From the NCBI GenBank assembly GCA_018712725.1, contig DVGN01000051.1, positions 1-51,877 on the forward strand: a stretch of DNA of 51,877 bases, in the 5' to 3' direction. This DNA is from Candidatus Scatosoma pullicola. GTDB lineage: Bacteria; Bacillota; Clostridia; Christensenellales; Borkfalkiaceae. Shown here in pieces: positions 1-8,824 of the stretch. A program made the position numbers and the translations under genes. The notes beneath the pieces were generated by a model, which searched no databases, was not told where the DNA came from, and saw only the letters and a list, made by a program, of their open reading frames with translations. How positions within the stretch are numbered: the first letter of the stretch is position 1; every line of letters starts with the position of its first letter.

Positions 1-1646
1 ATTCCGCCGTGCTCGCGGGGCTGATCCGTTCGCCCAACAACTACTCCCCCTTCCGCAATCCCGAAAACTGCCTGAAACGCAAAAAGCTCGTCCTCTCGGC
101 GATGCAAAGACAGGGGCATATCGGCGAAAGGGAAAAACAAGAGGCGCTCGACACACCCCTGCCCTCCCCGCCCGCCCCTTCCGCTTCGGACGGGGGCTAT
201 TTCGGACAGGTGTTCGCGGAATTGGAAGAACTGTCCGAAAAATACGATTTCACGATCGGCGGAACGCTGCGCATCTATACCTATCTGGACGCGGAATTGC
301 AGGAATATCTCGGCACGCTGGACGGCATGAGCGAAACGGACAAGACCTATGCCGTCCTCTCCAACGACTCGTGCGGCATCCGCGCCTGGCGCTCCACGAT
401 CGGAAACGCCCGGCGGCTGCCCGGCTCCCTCATCAAACCGCTGCTCGTCTATGCCCCCGCCATAGAGGAAAACATCCTCTCCCCCGCGACCCCGATCCTG
501 GACGAAAAGACGGATTTCGGCGGATATGAGCCGGGCAATTACGGCAGCGTGTACAGCGGGTACATGAGCGCGCGGGAAGCGCTCGCCAAAAGCGCCAACG
601 TCCCCGCCGTCAAAGTACTCGCCTCCCTCGGCGTCGAAAAGGGAGCGGCGTATCTGGAAAAAACGGGACTGCACGTCCCCGAAGAGGATTATTCCCTCGC
701 CCTGGCGCTGGGGGGCATGCGGGAGGGATTTTCCGCCGCGGAACTGCTCGGCGCCTATGCGACCTTCCCCAACGGCGGCGTATTCCGTCCCGCCCGCTTT
801 ATCCGCAAAGTCGTCATCGACGGCATACAGGCATACGGCGGCAGCGGGGAAAGGACGCGCGCCTTTTCGGAAGAGACTTCCTATCTCATCGACGACATGC
901 TGAAGACGGCAGCCGAGTCGGGCACGGCGAAAAAACTCCGCTCCCTGCCCTTCCCCGTCGCCGCAAAGACGGGCACGCACGGAACGGAAAGCGGGAACAC
1001 GGACGCCTACGCCCTTTCCTACACCACCCGCGATACGGCGCTCGTCTGGCTGGGCAATGCGGACAATTCCCCCACCCAAATCACCGGCGGCGGACGCCCC
1101 GCCGACATCCTTCTGAAAATCGACCGACGGCTTTACGAAAATTCGCCCCCGCCCGACTTCGCCCGCCCCTCCGGCATAGAGCGTGCCGATCTCGACCGCA
1201 ACGAATATTACGTCTCGCATAATATGATACTCGCCGACGAACGGGCGCCCGTACAGGCGCGGCTGACCGAACTTTTCAAAAGGGACGCCCTTCCCGCCGT
1301 CCGCTCGGACAAATATTCCTCCCCCTCCGTATCCCCGCCCGAAATCCGCTGCGAAGACGGGAAAGTGATCGTCCGCCTGCACGAAGGCGAGCCGGAGGAA
1401 TACGAATACCTGCTCGAAAAATTCGATTCTGTCACACATAGTATCGTATATCGGGGGAAATATACGTCAGACATAACAGATGAAGAATTGGAACCCGGAA
1501 AGACGTATGTCTACACTTTGATTCCCCTATACGGGGAAATACGGGGAAAGGAGATCGTCCTGCCTGCGGTGACGACGCAGGATCTCCCCTCCGTACAGCC
1601 GGAGACGCCGCCTCCCATCACGGACAAAAATTGGTGGGAATACTGA
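1..1646 (+). CDS. Class A penicillin-binding protein, 5'-truncated by the window edge
   Basis: This is the 3' part of a bifunctional peptidoglycan synthase that polymerises glycan strands and cross-links stem peptides outside the membrane. The frame is open to base 3, so the GTG at 9 is not the start; the first residues (LAGLIRSPNNYSP) match the end of a GT51 transglycosylase domain. The transpeptidase domain follows with all three motifs: SLIK (Ser codon at 426-428), SAN, and KTGT. After it comes a region of about 100 residues that looks like a fibronectin type III or similar beta domain, ending in a Pro-rich WWEY tail. Class A PBPs of this layout are usual in Bacillota. The last 200 bases of the gene use more AT-rich codons than the rest. 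It converges on thiI with a shared terminator. Which paralogue it is cannot be told without the N-terminus. Confidence 0.9.
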   Translation, partial: SAVLAGLIRSPNNYSPFRNPENCLKRKKLVLSAMQRQGHIGEREKQEALDTPLPSPPAPSASDGGYFGQVFAELEELSEKYDFTIGGTLRIYTYLDAELQEYLGTLDGMSETDKTYAVLSNDSCGIRAWRSTIGNARRLPGSLIKPLLVYAPAIEENILSPATPILDEKTDFGGYEPGNYGSVYSGYMSAREALAKSANVPAVKVLASLGVEKGAAYLEKTGLHVPEEDYSLALALGGMREGFSAAELLGAYATFPNGGVFRPARFIRKVVIDGIQAYGGSGERTRAFSEETSYLIDDMLKTAAESGTAKKLRSLPFPVAAKTGTHGTESGNTDAYALSYTTRDTALVWLGNADNSPTQITGGGRPADILLKIDRRLYENSPPPDFARPSGIERADLDRNEYYVSHNMILADERAPVQARLTELFKRDALPAVRSDKYSSPSVSPPEIRCEDGKVIVRLHEGEPEEYEYLLEKFDSVTHSIVYRGKYTSDITDEELEPGKTYVYTLIPLYGEIRGKEIVLPAVTTQDLPSVQPETPPPITDKNWWEY

Positions 1647-1655
1647 CGAAAAACC

Positions 1656-1704
1656 AAAAAGAAAAGGCGCCCGCGAAACATCCCGCGGACGCCGAATTTT
1701 TCGA
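1656..1704. terminator. Bidirectional terminator between the PBP gene and thiI
   Basis: The arms GGCGCCCGCG and CCGCGGACGCC (1666-1693) pair with one mismatch around a 7-base loop. The plus side is followed by AATTTTTCG and the minus side by CCTTTTCTTTTT, as expected for two convergent genes. Confidence 0.75.
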
Positions 1705-1745
1705 TTTTACGCTTTTACGATTTCGGGTTTTGCCTTCTCCCTTGT

Positions 1746-2900
1746 TCAGAGATCGATTTTTTCCAGCGACTGCATGGCTTCGGCGATCAGCCCGTCGACG
1801 TCGAGTTTTTCCTCTTCTTTGAGGATATCCGGGATCTTGGGGCGGATGGCGGGATAATCGGGCAAAAAGACGGTGCAGCAATCCTCATAGGGCAAAACGG
1901 AAGTCTCGTATGTGCCGATCTTCATGGCGCGCTCGATGATTTCGTTTTTGTCGAAACCCACGAGCGGACGGAAAACGGGCAGTTTTTCCACCACCGAATT
2001 GGAGGAAGTCATGCCCTCTACCGTCTGGCTGGCGACCTGTCCGAGACTCTCGCCCGTGATCAGGCACTGGGCTTTGAGGCGGAGCGCAAACCGCTCCGCG
2101 ATGCGGAACATGAACCGCCGCAGCAGCGTGACCATGAGCTCGGGCGCACATTTCGCGTGAATGGCTTCCTGGATATGCGTCACGCTGACCGTATACAGAG
2201 ATTTGACGAGGGTATATTCCGAAAGGGTGCGCGAAAGAGTCACCACCTTTTCCTTCGCCTGTAAATTGGTATAGGGATAGCTGTGAAAGTGCAGGCATTC
2301 AACGGTCATGCCCCGCTTTGCCATCATGTGCCCCGCCACCGGGCTGTCGATGCCGCCCGAGATGAGGAGAAGTCCCTTTCCCGCCGTCCCCACGGGCATG
2401 CCGTCCGCGCCGGGGAAAAATTCGCCGAACACGAGCGCCGTTCCGTTTTCGCGGACGTCCACGTACACGTAAAAGGAAGGATGATGCACGTCCACCGACA
2501 ATCCCCTGAAATGCGCCAGAAGCCGCCCGCCGATCTCTCGGCTGATCTCCACGGAGGTGAGCGGGTATTTTTTATCCGCGCGGTGGGTCTCCACCTTGAA
2601 CGTTCCCGAAGGGCGGGACACGGCAAAGGCGGCTTCCGCGATGCTGTCGATAGAGTTGTCCGTCTCGCAGGCGATGCTCATGGAGTGGATGCCGAACACC
2701 TTTTTCAGCCGTTCCGCGATGGCGTCCGCCTCCTCTTCGTCGAAGCCTTCGACGAGATACCTGCCGCTGTAACGGTGCAGTTCGTGCCGGATCCCGCGCA
2801 GCGCGCGCTCGATGTTCGTCGCGAACACCCGTTCGAAAAAGCCTCGGTTTTTGCCTTTCAGGTAAATTTCCGAATAGCGGATGACGATGACTTTTTTCAT
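1746..2900 (-). CDS. thiI: ThiI, tRNA 4-thiouridine synthetase (tRNA sulfurtransferase)
   Basis: Adenylates U8 of tRNAs and replaces its oxygen with sulfur to make 4-thiouridine, using sulfur from a cysteine desulfurase; in many bacteria it also supplies sulfur for thiazole synthesis. The 384-residue product has an N-terminal ferredoxin-like/THUMP region (about 1-165), then the PP-loop ATPase domain with SGGIDSPVAGH (near residue 180) and the conserved DCCTVFLP segment near 340. There is no C-terminal rhodanese domain, which is normal for the Gram-positive form that works with a dedicated NifS-like partner. That partner is the gene immediately upstream, 15 bases away, so the two are almost certainly co-transcribed. 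They lie at the far end of the run of minus-strand genes that starts at argB. Confidence 0.95.
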   Translation of the reverse strand: MKKVIVIRYSEIYLKGKNRGFFERVFATNIERALRGIRHELHRYSGRYLVEGFDEEEADAIAERLKKVFGIHSMSIACETDNSIDSIAEAAFAVSRPSGTFKVETHRADKKYPLTSVEISREIGGRLLAHFRGLSVDVHHPSFYVYVDVRENGTALVFGEFFPGADGMPVGTAGKGLLLISGGIDSPVAGHMMAKRGMTVECLHFHSYPYTNLQAKEKVVTLSRTLSEYTLVKSLYTVSVTHIQEAIHAKCAPELMVTLLRRFMFRIAERFALRLKAQCLITGESLGQVASQTVEGMTSSNSVVEKLPVFRPLVGFDKNEIIERAMKIGTYETSVLPYEDCCTVFLPDYPAIRPKIPDILKEEEKLDVDGLIAEAMQSLEKIDL

Positions 2901-2915
2901 AACTTCTCCCTCCCG

Positions 2916-4043
2916 TCAACGGGTTTTCTCTTTGAGTTCGCGCGCCGCGGCATTGAGGATGTCCGCCGCAGCCGCCCTCTCTTCCGCCGTGGTCTGCGGC
3001 GAAAAACTCAGGCGGAGTACCCCGTCCGCCGTGCGTTCGTCCGCACCACAGGCGAGAATGACCCGCGAATAACGGTGTTTCGCGTTGGAGGAACAGGCGG
3101 ACCCCGTACCGACGACGAGCCCTCTGTCGTCCGCCATGTGCAGAAGCACTTCGCCGCGCAGTCCGGGCGCGGAGACGCTTAAAATATACGGCGAGCCTTC
3201 CTCCGGCGAAATGCGTACGAAAATATCCTTGTCCAAGGCGTTCCAGAGCGCCTCCCGTTCGGCGCGCAGGCGGGTAAAATCCTCTTTCAGCGTGCGGAAT
3301 TTCTCTTCGGCGGCATAGGCAAACACTTTGATGCCGAACACGTTCTCCGTGCCGCTGCGCTCTCCGCCCTCCTGACCGCCGCCGAAAATGTACGGGCGGA
3401 CGGGCAGGGATTTTTTCCGGATAAGCGCGCCCGTGCCTTTGAGGGCGCCGATCTTGTGGGCGCTGACGGCATACAGATCGATTTCCCTGCCCAGCCGGAA
3501 GGGAATTTTGCCGTACGCCTGCACGCCGTCGCTGTGAAAAAGCGCGCGCGGCGATTTCGCCTTGACGGCTTTCGCGAGACCGTTCACGTCGTTGATCGCG
3601 CCCGTCTCGTTGTTCACGTGGATGACGGACACAAGGGACGTCTTGTCGTCCACAAGGGAGAGCAGCGCCTCCGCGTTTACGCTCCCGTCCCCGTTCAGGG
3701 GAGCAAAGCGCACTTCCACGCCCCTGTTTTTGAGTTCCGCCGCCGCGGACGCGACCGCCGCGTGTTCCCCCGCGGTCGTGACGACGTTCCCGCGCCTGCC
3801 GTAACCGAACAGCGCCTGGTTATCCGCCTCCGTCCCGCAGGAGGTAAAGGTCAAAGTAAAGAGCGTTTCATCCGCCACGGGCGAAAGAAGCGCCGAGCGA
3901 GCCTCTTTCAGCTCGCCCTGCAAAGAGAGTCCCGCCCGGTACAGGCCGGAGGGATTCTGCCATTTTTCCGTCAGATACGCCGCCGCGCGGGAAAGCGCCC
4001 GCTCGTTCGGCTTGGTCGTGGCGGCGTTGTCCAGATAGATCAT
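2916..4043 (-). CDS. NifS/IscS-like cysteine desulfurase, probable sulfur donor to ThiI
   Basis: A PLP enzyme that converts cysteine to alanine and carries the sulfur as a persulfide. The 375-residue protein starts with the class V aminotransferase signature YLDNAATTKP. The PLP lysine lies in SAHKIGALKGTG, and the persulfide cysteine in GTGSACSSNAKHRYS. Length and motif order are those of group I (NifS/IscS) desulfurases. It sits 15 bases upstream of thiI, the arrangement known from Bacillus subtilis nifZ-thiI, which supports a dedicated role in tRNA thiolation rather than general Fe-S assembly. It starts 10 bases after the preceding membrane-protein gene and has no promoter of its own that I can see. 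Confidence 0.95.
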   Translation of the reverse strand: MIYLDNAATTKPNERALSRAAAYLTEKWQNPSGLYRAGLSLQGELKEARSALLSPVADETLFTLTFTSCGTEADNQALFGYGRRGNVVTTAGEHAAVASAAAELKNRGVEVRFAPLNGDGSVNAEALLSLVDDKTSLVSVIHVNNETGAINDVNGLAKAVKAKSPRALFHSDGVQAYGKIPFRLGREIDLYAVSAHKIGALKGTGALIRKKSLPVRPYIFGGGQEGGERSGTENVFGIKVFAYAAEEKFRTLKEDFTRLRAEREALWNALDKDIFVRISPEEGSPYILSVSAPGLRGEVLLHMADDRGLVVGTGSACSSNAKHRYSRVILACGADERTADGVLRLSFSPQTTAEERAAAADILNAAARELKEKTR

Positions 4044-4053
4044 TCCGTCTCCC

Positions 4054-4728
4054 TCAACGTCCCTGCGCCAGCTTCTTTTCCTGCATCACATAATCGGATT
4101 CCAGCGTGCCGCGCTTGGCGAATTTGAGAATGTTGACGAGCAGTTCCTCCCGGCATTCGAGGACGTACATCTTCCGCCCGTTACTCCCGCCGATCAATAC
4201 ATACATGAAAAATTTCCCTTCCGACGGCTCCTCGTTGGGCGTGACGACCTCCTGTTTGATCCCCGGATCGGCGCGCAGGCGGTCGTAACTTTCATTGTCC
4301 ACGTCCCCGAGCTGCAATATCTCCGCCGCATCGATCCGGACGACCAGCTTGCGGCGGTTGATGTTGAATACCTTGGCGATGCGCAGTTCCCCGGACACGA
4401 AAGTGTAATCGTAGCTGATATTCACCCGTTTTTTGAGCATGTACAGCATGATCCAGACGAGCGCAAAAAACACGAACTGCATGATGATAAATATGCCCAT
4501 GCCCCTGCCGCCGGCGATCTGCCCCTGCCAATCTTCCACCGACACGTCTTCGGGCGGGGCGGAATCCATAGACGTAAGAAAGTAAGGCAGACACAGCGTG
4601 AAAAATATCAGCGCGCAGAAAATGCCCAAAGCGAACACGATCCAGGAAATCACGTTGAGGATTTTATATTTCTTTTCCGCCTTCTTCGACTTTTGGTTGA
4701 CGGCGCTCTCTTCGTACAAGACATCCAT
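4054..4728 (-). CDS. Two-TM membrane protein of unknown function
   Basis: I do not recognise the family. The 224-residue product has a charged N-terminus rich in Lys/Glu, a strongly hydrophobic segment at about residues 24-52, a short polar loop, and a second hydrophobic segment at about 77-95. A soluble domain of about 125 residues follows, with many basic and acidic residues and a segment GKFFMYVLIGGSNGRKMYV that could be beta-structured. The predicted topology puts both ends in the cytoplasm. The start ATG has a good AAGGAG site. It lies 37 bases after carB-dapF and 10 bases before the desulfurase gene, so it is probably part of the same transcript. Position alone does not show a role in sulfur or arginine metabolism. 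Confidence 0.7.
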   Translation of the reverse strand: MDVLYEESAVNQKSKKAEKKYKILNVISWIVFALGIFCALIFFTLCLPYFLTSMDSAPPEDVSVEDWQGQIAGGRGMGIFIIMQFVFFALVWIMLYMLKKRVNISYDYTFVSGELRIAKVFNINRRKLVVRIDAAEILQLGDVDNESYDRLRADPGIKQEVVTPNEEPSEGKFFMYVLIGGSNGRKMYVLECREELLVNILKFAKRGTLESDYVMQEKKLAQGR

Positions 4729-4765
4729 AATTTTTACTCCTTAGACAAGGTAGAAACGCGGGAAA

Positions 4766-7700
4766 TTAAATTTCCAGCCTGCCCTCGTAGACGGTTTTGA
4801 CGCTGCCCATGAGTTCGACGTCCCCGTCCGAATGATAGTTGACCACGAGATCGCCGCCGCGCAGCTTGACCGTGACGTTGGTATCCTGTTCGCAGTATCC
4901 GCCCAGCACCGCCGCGACCACCGCCGCCGCCGCGCCCGTCCCGCACGACCAGGTCTCCCCGTTTCCGCGTTCCCATACCCGCATCTTGATCGTCACTTTA
5001 TTGACGACGCGGATAAATTCGGCGTTGATGCGCTCGGGGAAATATTCGCAGTTTTCAAATTCCGGCCCCACCGTTCCGAGATCGACCGCGTCCACCTTTT
5101 CGCTGAACACGACGCAGTGGGGATTGCCGATGTTGACGAGGGTGATTTTATAATCCTTGCCGCCGATCGTCACGGGCTTGCCGACGATGCGATCTTCCTT
5201 CCAGATACAGGGGATCTTCTCCCCCGCCAGCTCCGCCTTGCCGAGATTGACGGACGCGGAATTGACCTTGCCGCTGAACGAATACACCTTGACTTCGTTC
5301 ACCCCGCGCGCCGTTTCGATGCGCATGTCGCGGCGGGGCACGATACCCTTTTCATAGAGGTATTTACCGACGCAGCGGATGGCGTTGCCGCCCGCCAGCC
5401 CCTCCGAACCGTCCTTATTGAAAATGCGCATTTTCGCGTCCGCGACGGAGGAATTTTCGATGAGGACGATGCCGTCTCCGCCGATCCCGTAATGGGGATT
5501 GACGTAATTGACGGCGATGGATTCGGGACAGGTGATCTTCCCGTCGCGGTTGTCGAAATAGATATAGTCGTTGCCGCACGACTGCATCTTGGTAAACGAA
5601 AGCTGCATCTTTTCCTTGCGGAGATGATTGATGTCGACGAGTTCGGTGTTCTCCTCCGTGAACTTGCTCGCGATGATGTCGGCGAGCGCGTTGGCGGTGT
5701 CGAGCGCGGTCAGCACCGTAATGCCGAGCAAAATCGCATGATGATGCAGGCGGATGAAGTCGTTGATGGACTCCATGTCCGTCTTGCCCGTATAGACGAT
5801 ATAGTCGATTTTGCCCTCGTCCATCAGGCGGATGACCGTGTCCGTCGCGGACAGTCTGTCCACTACCGTGACGTCGATGCCGAGGTCGGAAATCACCTTT
5901 GCCGTCCCCTTCGTCGCGTACATGGTACAGCCGAGATCCCCGAACTTCTTGGCGATCGAAACGATGTCGAACTTGTCCTGATCGTTGACGGTCATGTACA
6001 CGCCCACGGGGCGCTGTTCGGAGGGATGGCACATCTTGAAACCCGCGGAGACAAGCCCCTTGAACATCGCCTCTTCGATCGTCTTGCCGATGCCTAAGAC
6101 TTCCCCCGTCGACTTCATCTGCGGACCGAGCTGGGAGTTGACGTCGTTGAGTTTTTCGAAGCTGAACACGGGCACCTTGACCGCCACATACGGCGAAGAG
6201 GGATACAGCCCCGTCCCGTAGCCCAGCTTTTTCAGCTTCGCCCCCACGATGACCTTGGTGGCGAGTTCCACCATCGGCACCCCCGTGACCTTGGAGATAT
6301 AAGGCACGGTGCGGGACGCCCGCGGATTGACTTCGATGACATACAGCTGCCCCCGATAGATGAGGTACTGGATATTGATGAGCCCCTTGGTTTTGAGTTC
6401 GAGCGTCAGCTGCGTGGACACCTCTATGATGCGTTCGAGCATGGTGTCTTCAAGATTATAGGGCGGATATACCGCGATGGAGTCCCCCGAATGGATGCCC
6501 GTGCGTTCTATGTGTTGCATAATACCCGGAATGAGAACGTCCGTGCCGTCCGAAATGGCGTCCACTTCCAGTTCGGTGCCCATGAGGTATTTGTCGCATA
6601 ATACCGGATTTTCGATCCCCTGCGCGAGAATGACGTCCATATAACGGCAGATGTCCTCCTCCGTAAAGGCGATCGTCATATTCTGTCCGCCGATGACATA
6701 GGACGGGCGGAGCAGAATGGGATATTCCAGCTTTTCCGCAGCCCGGAGCGCCTCCTCCCTGGTCATGACGGTGATCGCCTTGGGGCGGGGAATGGAATAC
6801 TTTTCGAGAAGTTCTTCAAAGCGCTCCCTGTCCTCCGCCATGTCCACGCTGTCGGCGGAAGTGCCGAGAATGCGGATGCCGTGGGAGGCGAAATAGGCGC
6901 AGAGGTTGATCGCCGTCTGCCCGCCGAAGGTGATGATGACGCCGTAGGGCTTTTCGACGTCGATGACGTGCTGCACGTCCTCCGGGGTCAGCGATTCGAA
7001 ATACAGCCTGTCCGCCGTGTCGAAATCGGTGGAAACCGTTTCGGGGTTGTTGTTGATGATGACGACTTCATAGCCGAGTTCTTTCAGCGTCCATACGCAA
7101 TGGACGGAGGAATAGTCGAACTCGATGCCCTGTCCGATGCGGATGGGTCCCGATCCGATGACGATGATCCGCTTTTTGCCGCTCCTGCCGACAAAGGGCT
7201 TCGCCTCGTCGTGGGAGAGGTCGTCGTAAGTGGAATAGAAATAGGGAGTCGCCGCCGAAAATTCCGCCGCGCAGGTGTCCACCATCTTGAAGGCGGCGCG
7301 CCTGTGATAAGGCACTTTTTTGCCGGAAATCCCTTCGATGTCCTTATCGAGAAATCCCAGCCGCTTTCCCTCTTCGTACAGCGCGCGGGTGAGTTTGGGC
7401 GCCGAAGCGATCGCGGCTTCGTAATCGACGAGATTTTTCAATTTATTCAAAAACCAGCGGTCGATTTTTGTGACGGAGAAGATCTCGTCGACGGAGATCC
7501 CCTTTTTCAGGGACTGATAGACGACGAAGAGGCGTTCGTCCGTCTTTTCGGGGAGTCTGGCGCGCAGTTCGTCCGCCGTCATGCCGGTAAATTTTTTATG
7601 ATTGAGGGTGGTAAGGGAGATTTCCGCGCCGCGCACCGCCTTCATGATCGCCATTTCGAAGGAAGTGCCGATCGCCATGACCTCCCCCGTCGCCTTCATC

Positions 7701-8824
7701 CGCGTGCCGAGTTCCCGCTTGGCATACAGGAATTTATCGAAGGGCCACTTGGGGAGTTTGACGACGACGTAATCGAGCGCCGGTTCGAAACAGGCGTACG
7801 TCTTTCCCGTGACGTCGTTTCTGATCTCGTCCAGCGTATAGCCGAGCGCGATCTTGGTCGCCACTTTGGCAATGGGATACCCCGTCGCCTTGGAGGCGAG
7901 CGCCGAAGAGCGGCTCACGCGCGGATTGACTTCGATGACCGAATATTCGAAGGAATCGGGGTCGAGCGCATACTGCACGTTGCACCCCCCTTCGATGCCG
8001 AGTTCGGTGATGATCGCCAGCGAAGCGCTGCGGAGCATCTGATATTCCCTGTCCGCGAGCGTCACGGCGGGCGCGATGACGACGGAATCCCCCGTATGGA
8101 TGCCGACGGGGTCGAAATTCTCCATCGAGCAAACGGTGAGGACGTTGCCGGCGCTGTCGCGCAGCACTTCGAATTCGATCTCCTTCCAGCCGCCGATGTA
8201 CTTTTCGATGAGTACCTGCGTGATGGGCGAAAGCATGAGGCCGTTATGGGCGATGAGGCGAAGTTCCTCTTCGTCGTGCGCCACGCCGCCCCCCGCGCCG
8301 CCCAGCGTATAGGCGGGACGGACGATGACGGGATATTTCAGGCGCTCGGCGATCGCCACGCATTCCTCCACCGTATAGGCGATGTCGGAGGGAACGCAGG
8401 GCTGATGGATCTTCTCCATCGTCTCCTTGAAGAGTTCCCTGTCCTCCGAGCGGTCGATCGCGTCGAGTTTGGTGCCGATGAGTCTGACGCCGTGCTTTTC
8501 GAGAAATCCCGACTTGGCGAGCTTGCAGCCCATCGTAAGCCCCGTCTGTCCGCCGAGAGAGGCGAGCAGACTGTCCGGCTTTTCCTTGACGATAATTCTT
8601 TTCAGGCTCTCTTCCGTGAGGGGTTCGAGATAAATTTCGTCGGCGAGGGCGCTGTCCGTCATGATCGTGGCGGGATTGGAATTACAGAGGACGACGTTGA
8701 TCCCCTCGCTCTTCAGCACGCGGCACGCCTGCGCGCCCGCATAATCGAATTCCGCGGCCTGCCCGATGACGATGGGACCCGACCCGATGACCAGCACTTT
8801 CTTGATGTCGCTTCTCTTAGGCAT
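4766..8824 (-). CDS. carB-dapF: Fusion: carbamoyl-phosphate synthase large subunit (CarB) + diaminopimelate epimerase (DapF)
   Basis: A single 1352-residue frame. Residues 1-1072 are a complete CarB: two homologous ATP-grasp synthetase halves, each opening with a nucleotide-binding segment (VLVIGSGPIVIGQ and IIVIGSGPIRIGQ), then the regulatory MGS-like domain (about 930-1060). From Met1073 (MQLSFTKMQSCGND) a complete DapF of 280 residues follows, with both catalytic cysteines (GGNAIRCVG and SCGTGAAAA). CarB makes carbamoyl phosphate for arginine and pyrimidines; DapF interconverts LL- and meso-diaminopimelate for lysine and peptidoglycan. No stop codon separates them. A weak AAGGA lies 4 bases before Met1073, so internal initiation of separate DapF is possible. 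The CarB start overlaps the carA stop by 8 bases (ATGCCTAA), indicating translational coupling. I know of no described function for such a fusion. Confidence 0.93.
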   Translation of the reverse strand: MPKRSDIKKVLVIGSGPIVIGQAAEFDYAGAQACRVLKSEGINVVLCNSNPATIMTDSALADEIYLEPLTEESLKRIIVKEKPDSLLASLGGQTGLTMGCKLAKSGFLEKHGVRLIGTKLDAIDRSEDRELFKETMEKIHQPCVPSDIAYTVEECVAIAERLKYPVIVRPAYTLGGAGGGVAHDEEELRLIAHNGLMLSPITQVLIEKYIGGWKEIEFEVLRDSAGNVLTVCSMENFDPVGIHTGDSVVIAPAVTLADREYQMLRSASLAIITELGIEGGCNVQYALDPDSFEYSVIEVNPRVSRSSALASKATGYPIAKVATKIALGYTLDEIRNDVTGKTYACFEPALDYVVVKLPKWPFDKFLYAKRELGTRMKATGEVMAIGTSFEMAIMKAVRGAEISLTTLNHKKFTGMTADELRARLPEKTDERLFVVYQSLKKGISVDEIFSVTKIDRWFLNKLKNLVDYEAAIASAPKLTRALYEEGKRLGFLDKDIEGISGKKVPYHRRAAFKMVDTCAAEFSAATPYFYSTYDDLSHDEAKPFVGRSGKKRIIVIGSGPIRIGQGIEFDYSSVHCVWTLKELGYEVVIINNNPETVSTDFDTADRLYFESLTPEDVQHVIDVEKPYGVIITFGGQTAINLCAYFASHGIRILGTSADSVDMAEDRERFEELLEKYSIPRPKAITVMTREEALRAAEKLEYPILLRPSYVIGGQNMTIAFTEEDICRYMDVILAQGIENPVLCDKYLMGTELEVDAISDGTDVLIPGIMQHIERTGIHSGDSIAVYPPYNLEDTMLERIIEVSTQLTLELKTKGLINIQYLIYRGQLYVIEVNPRASRTVPYISKVTGVPMVELATKVIVGAKLKKLGYGTGLYPSSPYVAVKVPVFSFEKLNDVNSQLGPQMKSTGEVLGIGKTIEEAMFKGLVSAGFKMCHPSEQRPVGVYMTVNDQDKFDIVSIAKKFGDLGCTMYATKGTAKVISDLGIDVTVVDRLSATDTVIRLMDEGKIDYIVYTGKTDMESINDFIRLHHHAILLGITVLTALDTANALADIIASKFTEENTELVDINHLRKEKMQLSFTKMQSCGNDYIYFDNRDGKITCPESIAVNYVNPHYGIGGDGIVLIENSSVADAKMRIFNKDGSEGLAGGNAIRCVGKYLYEKGIVPRRDMRIETARGVNEVKVYSFSGKVNSASVNLGKAELAGEKIPCIWKEDRIVGKPVTIGGKDYKITLVNIGNPHCVVFSEKVDAVDLGTVGPEFENCEYFPERINAEFIRVVNKVTIKMRVWERGNGETWSCGTGAAAAVVAAVLGGYCEQDTNVTVKLRGGDLVVNYHSDGDVELMGSVKTVYEGRLEI

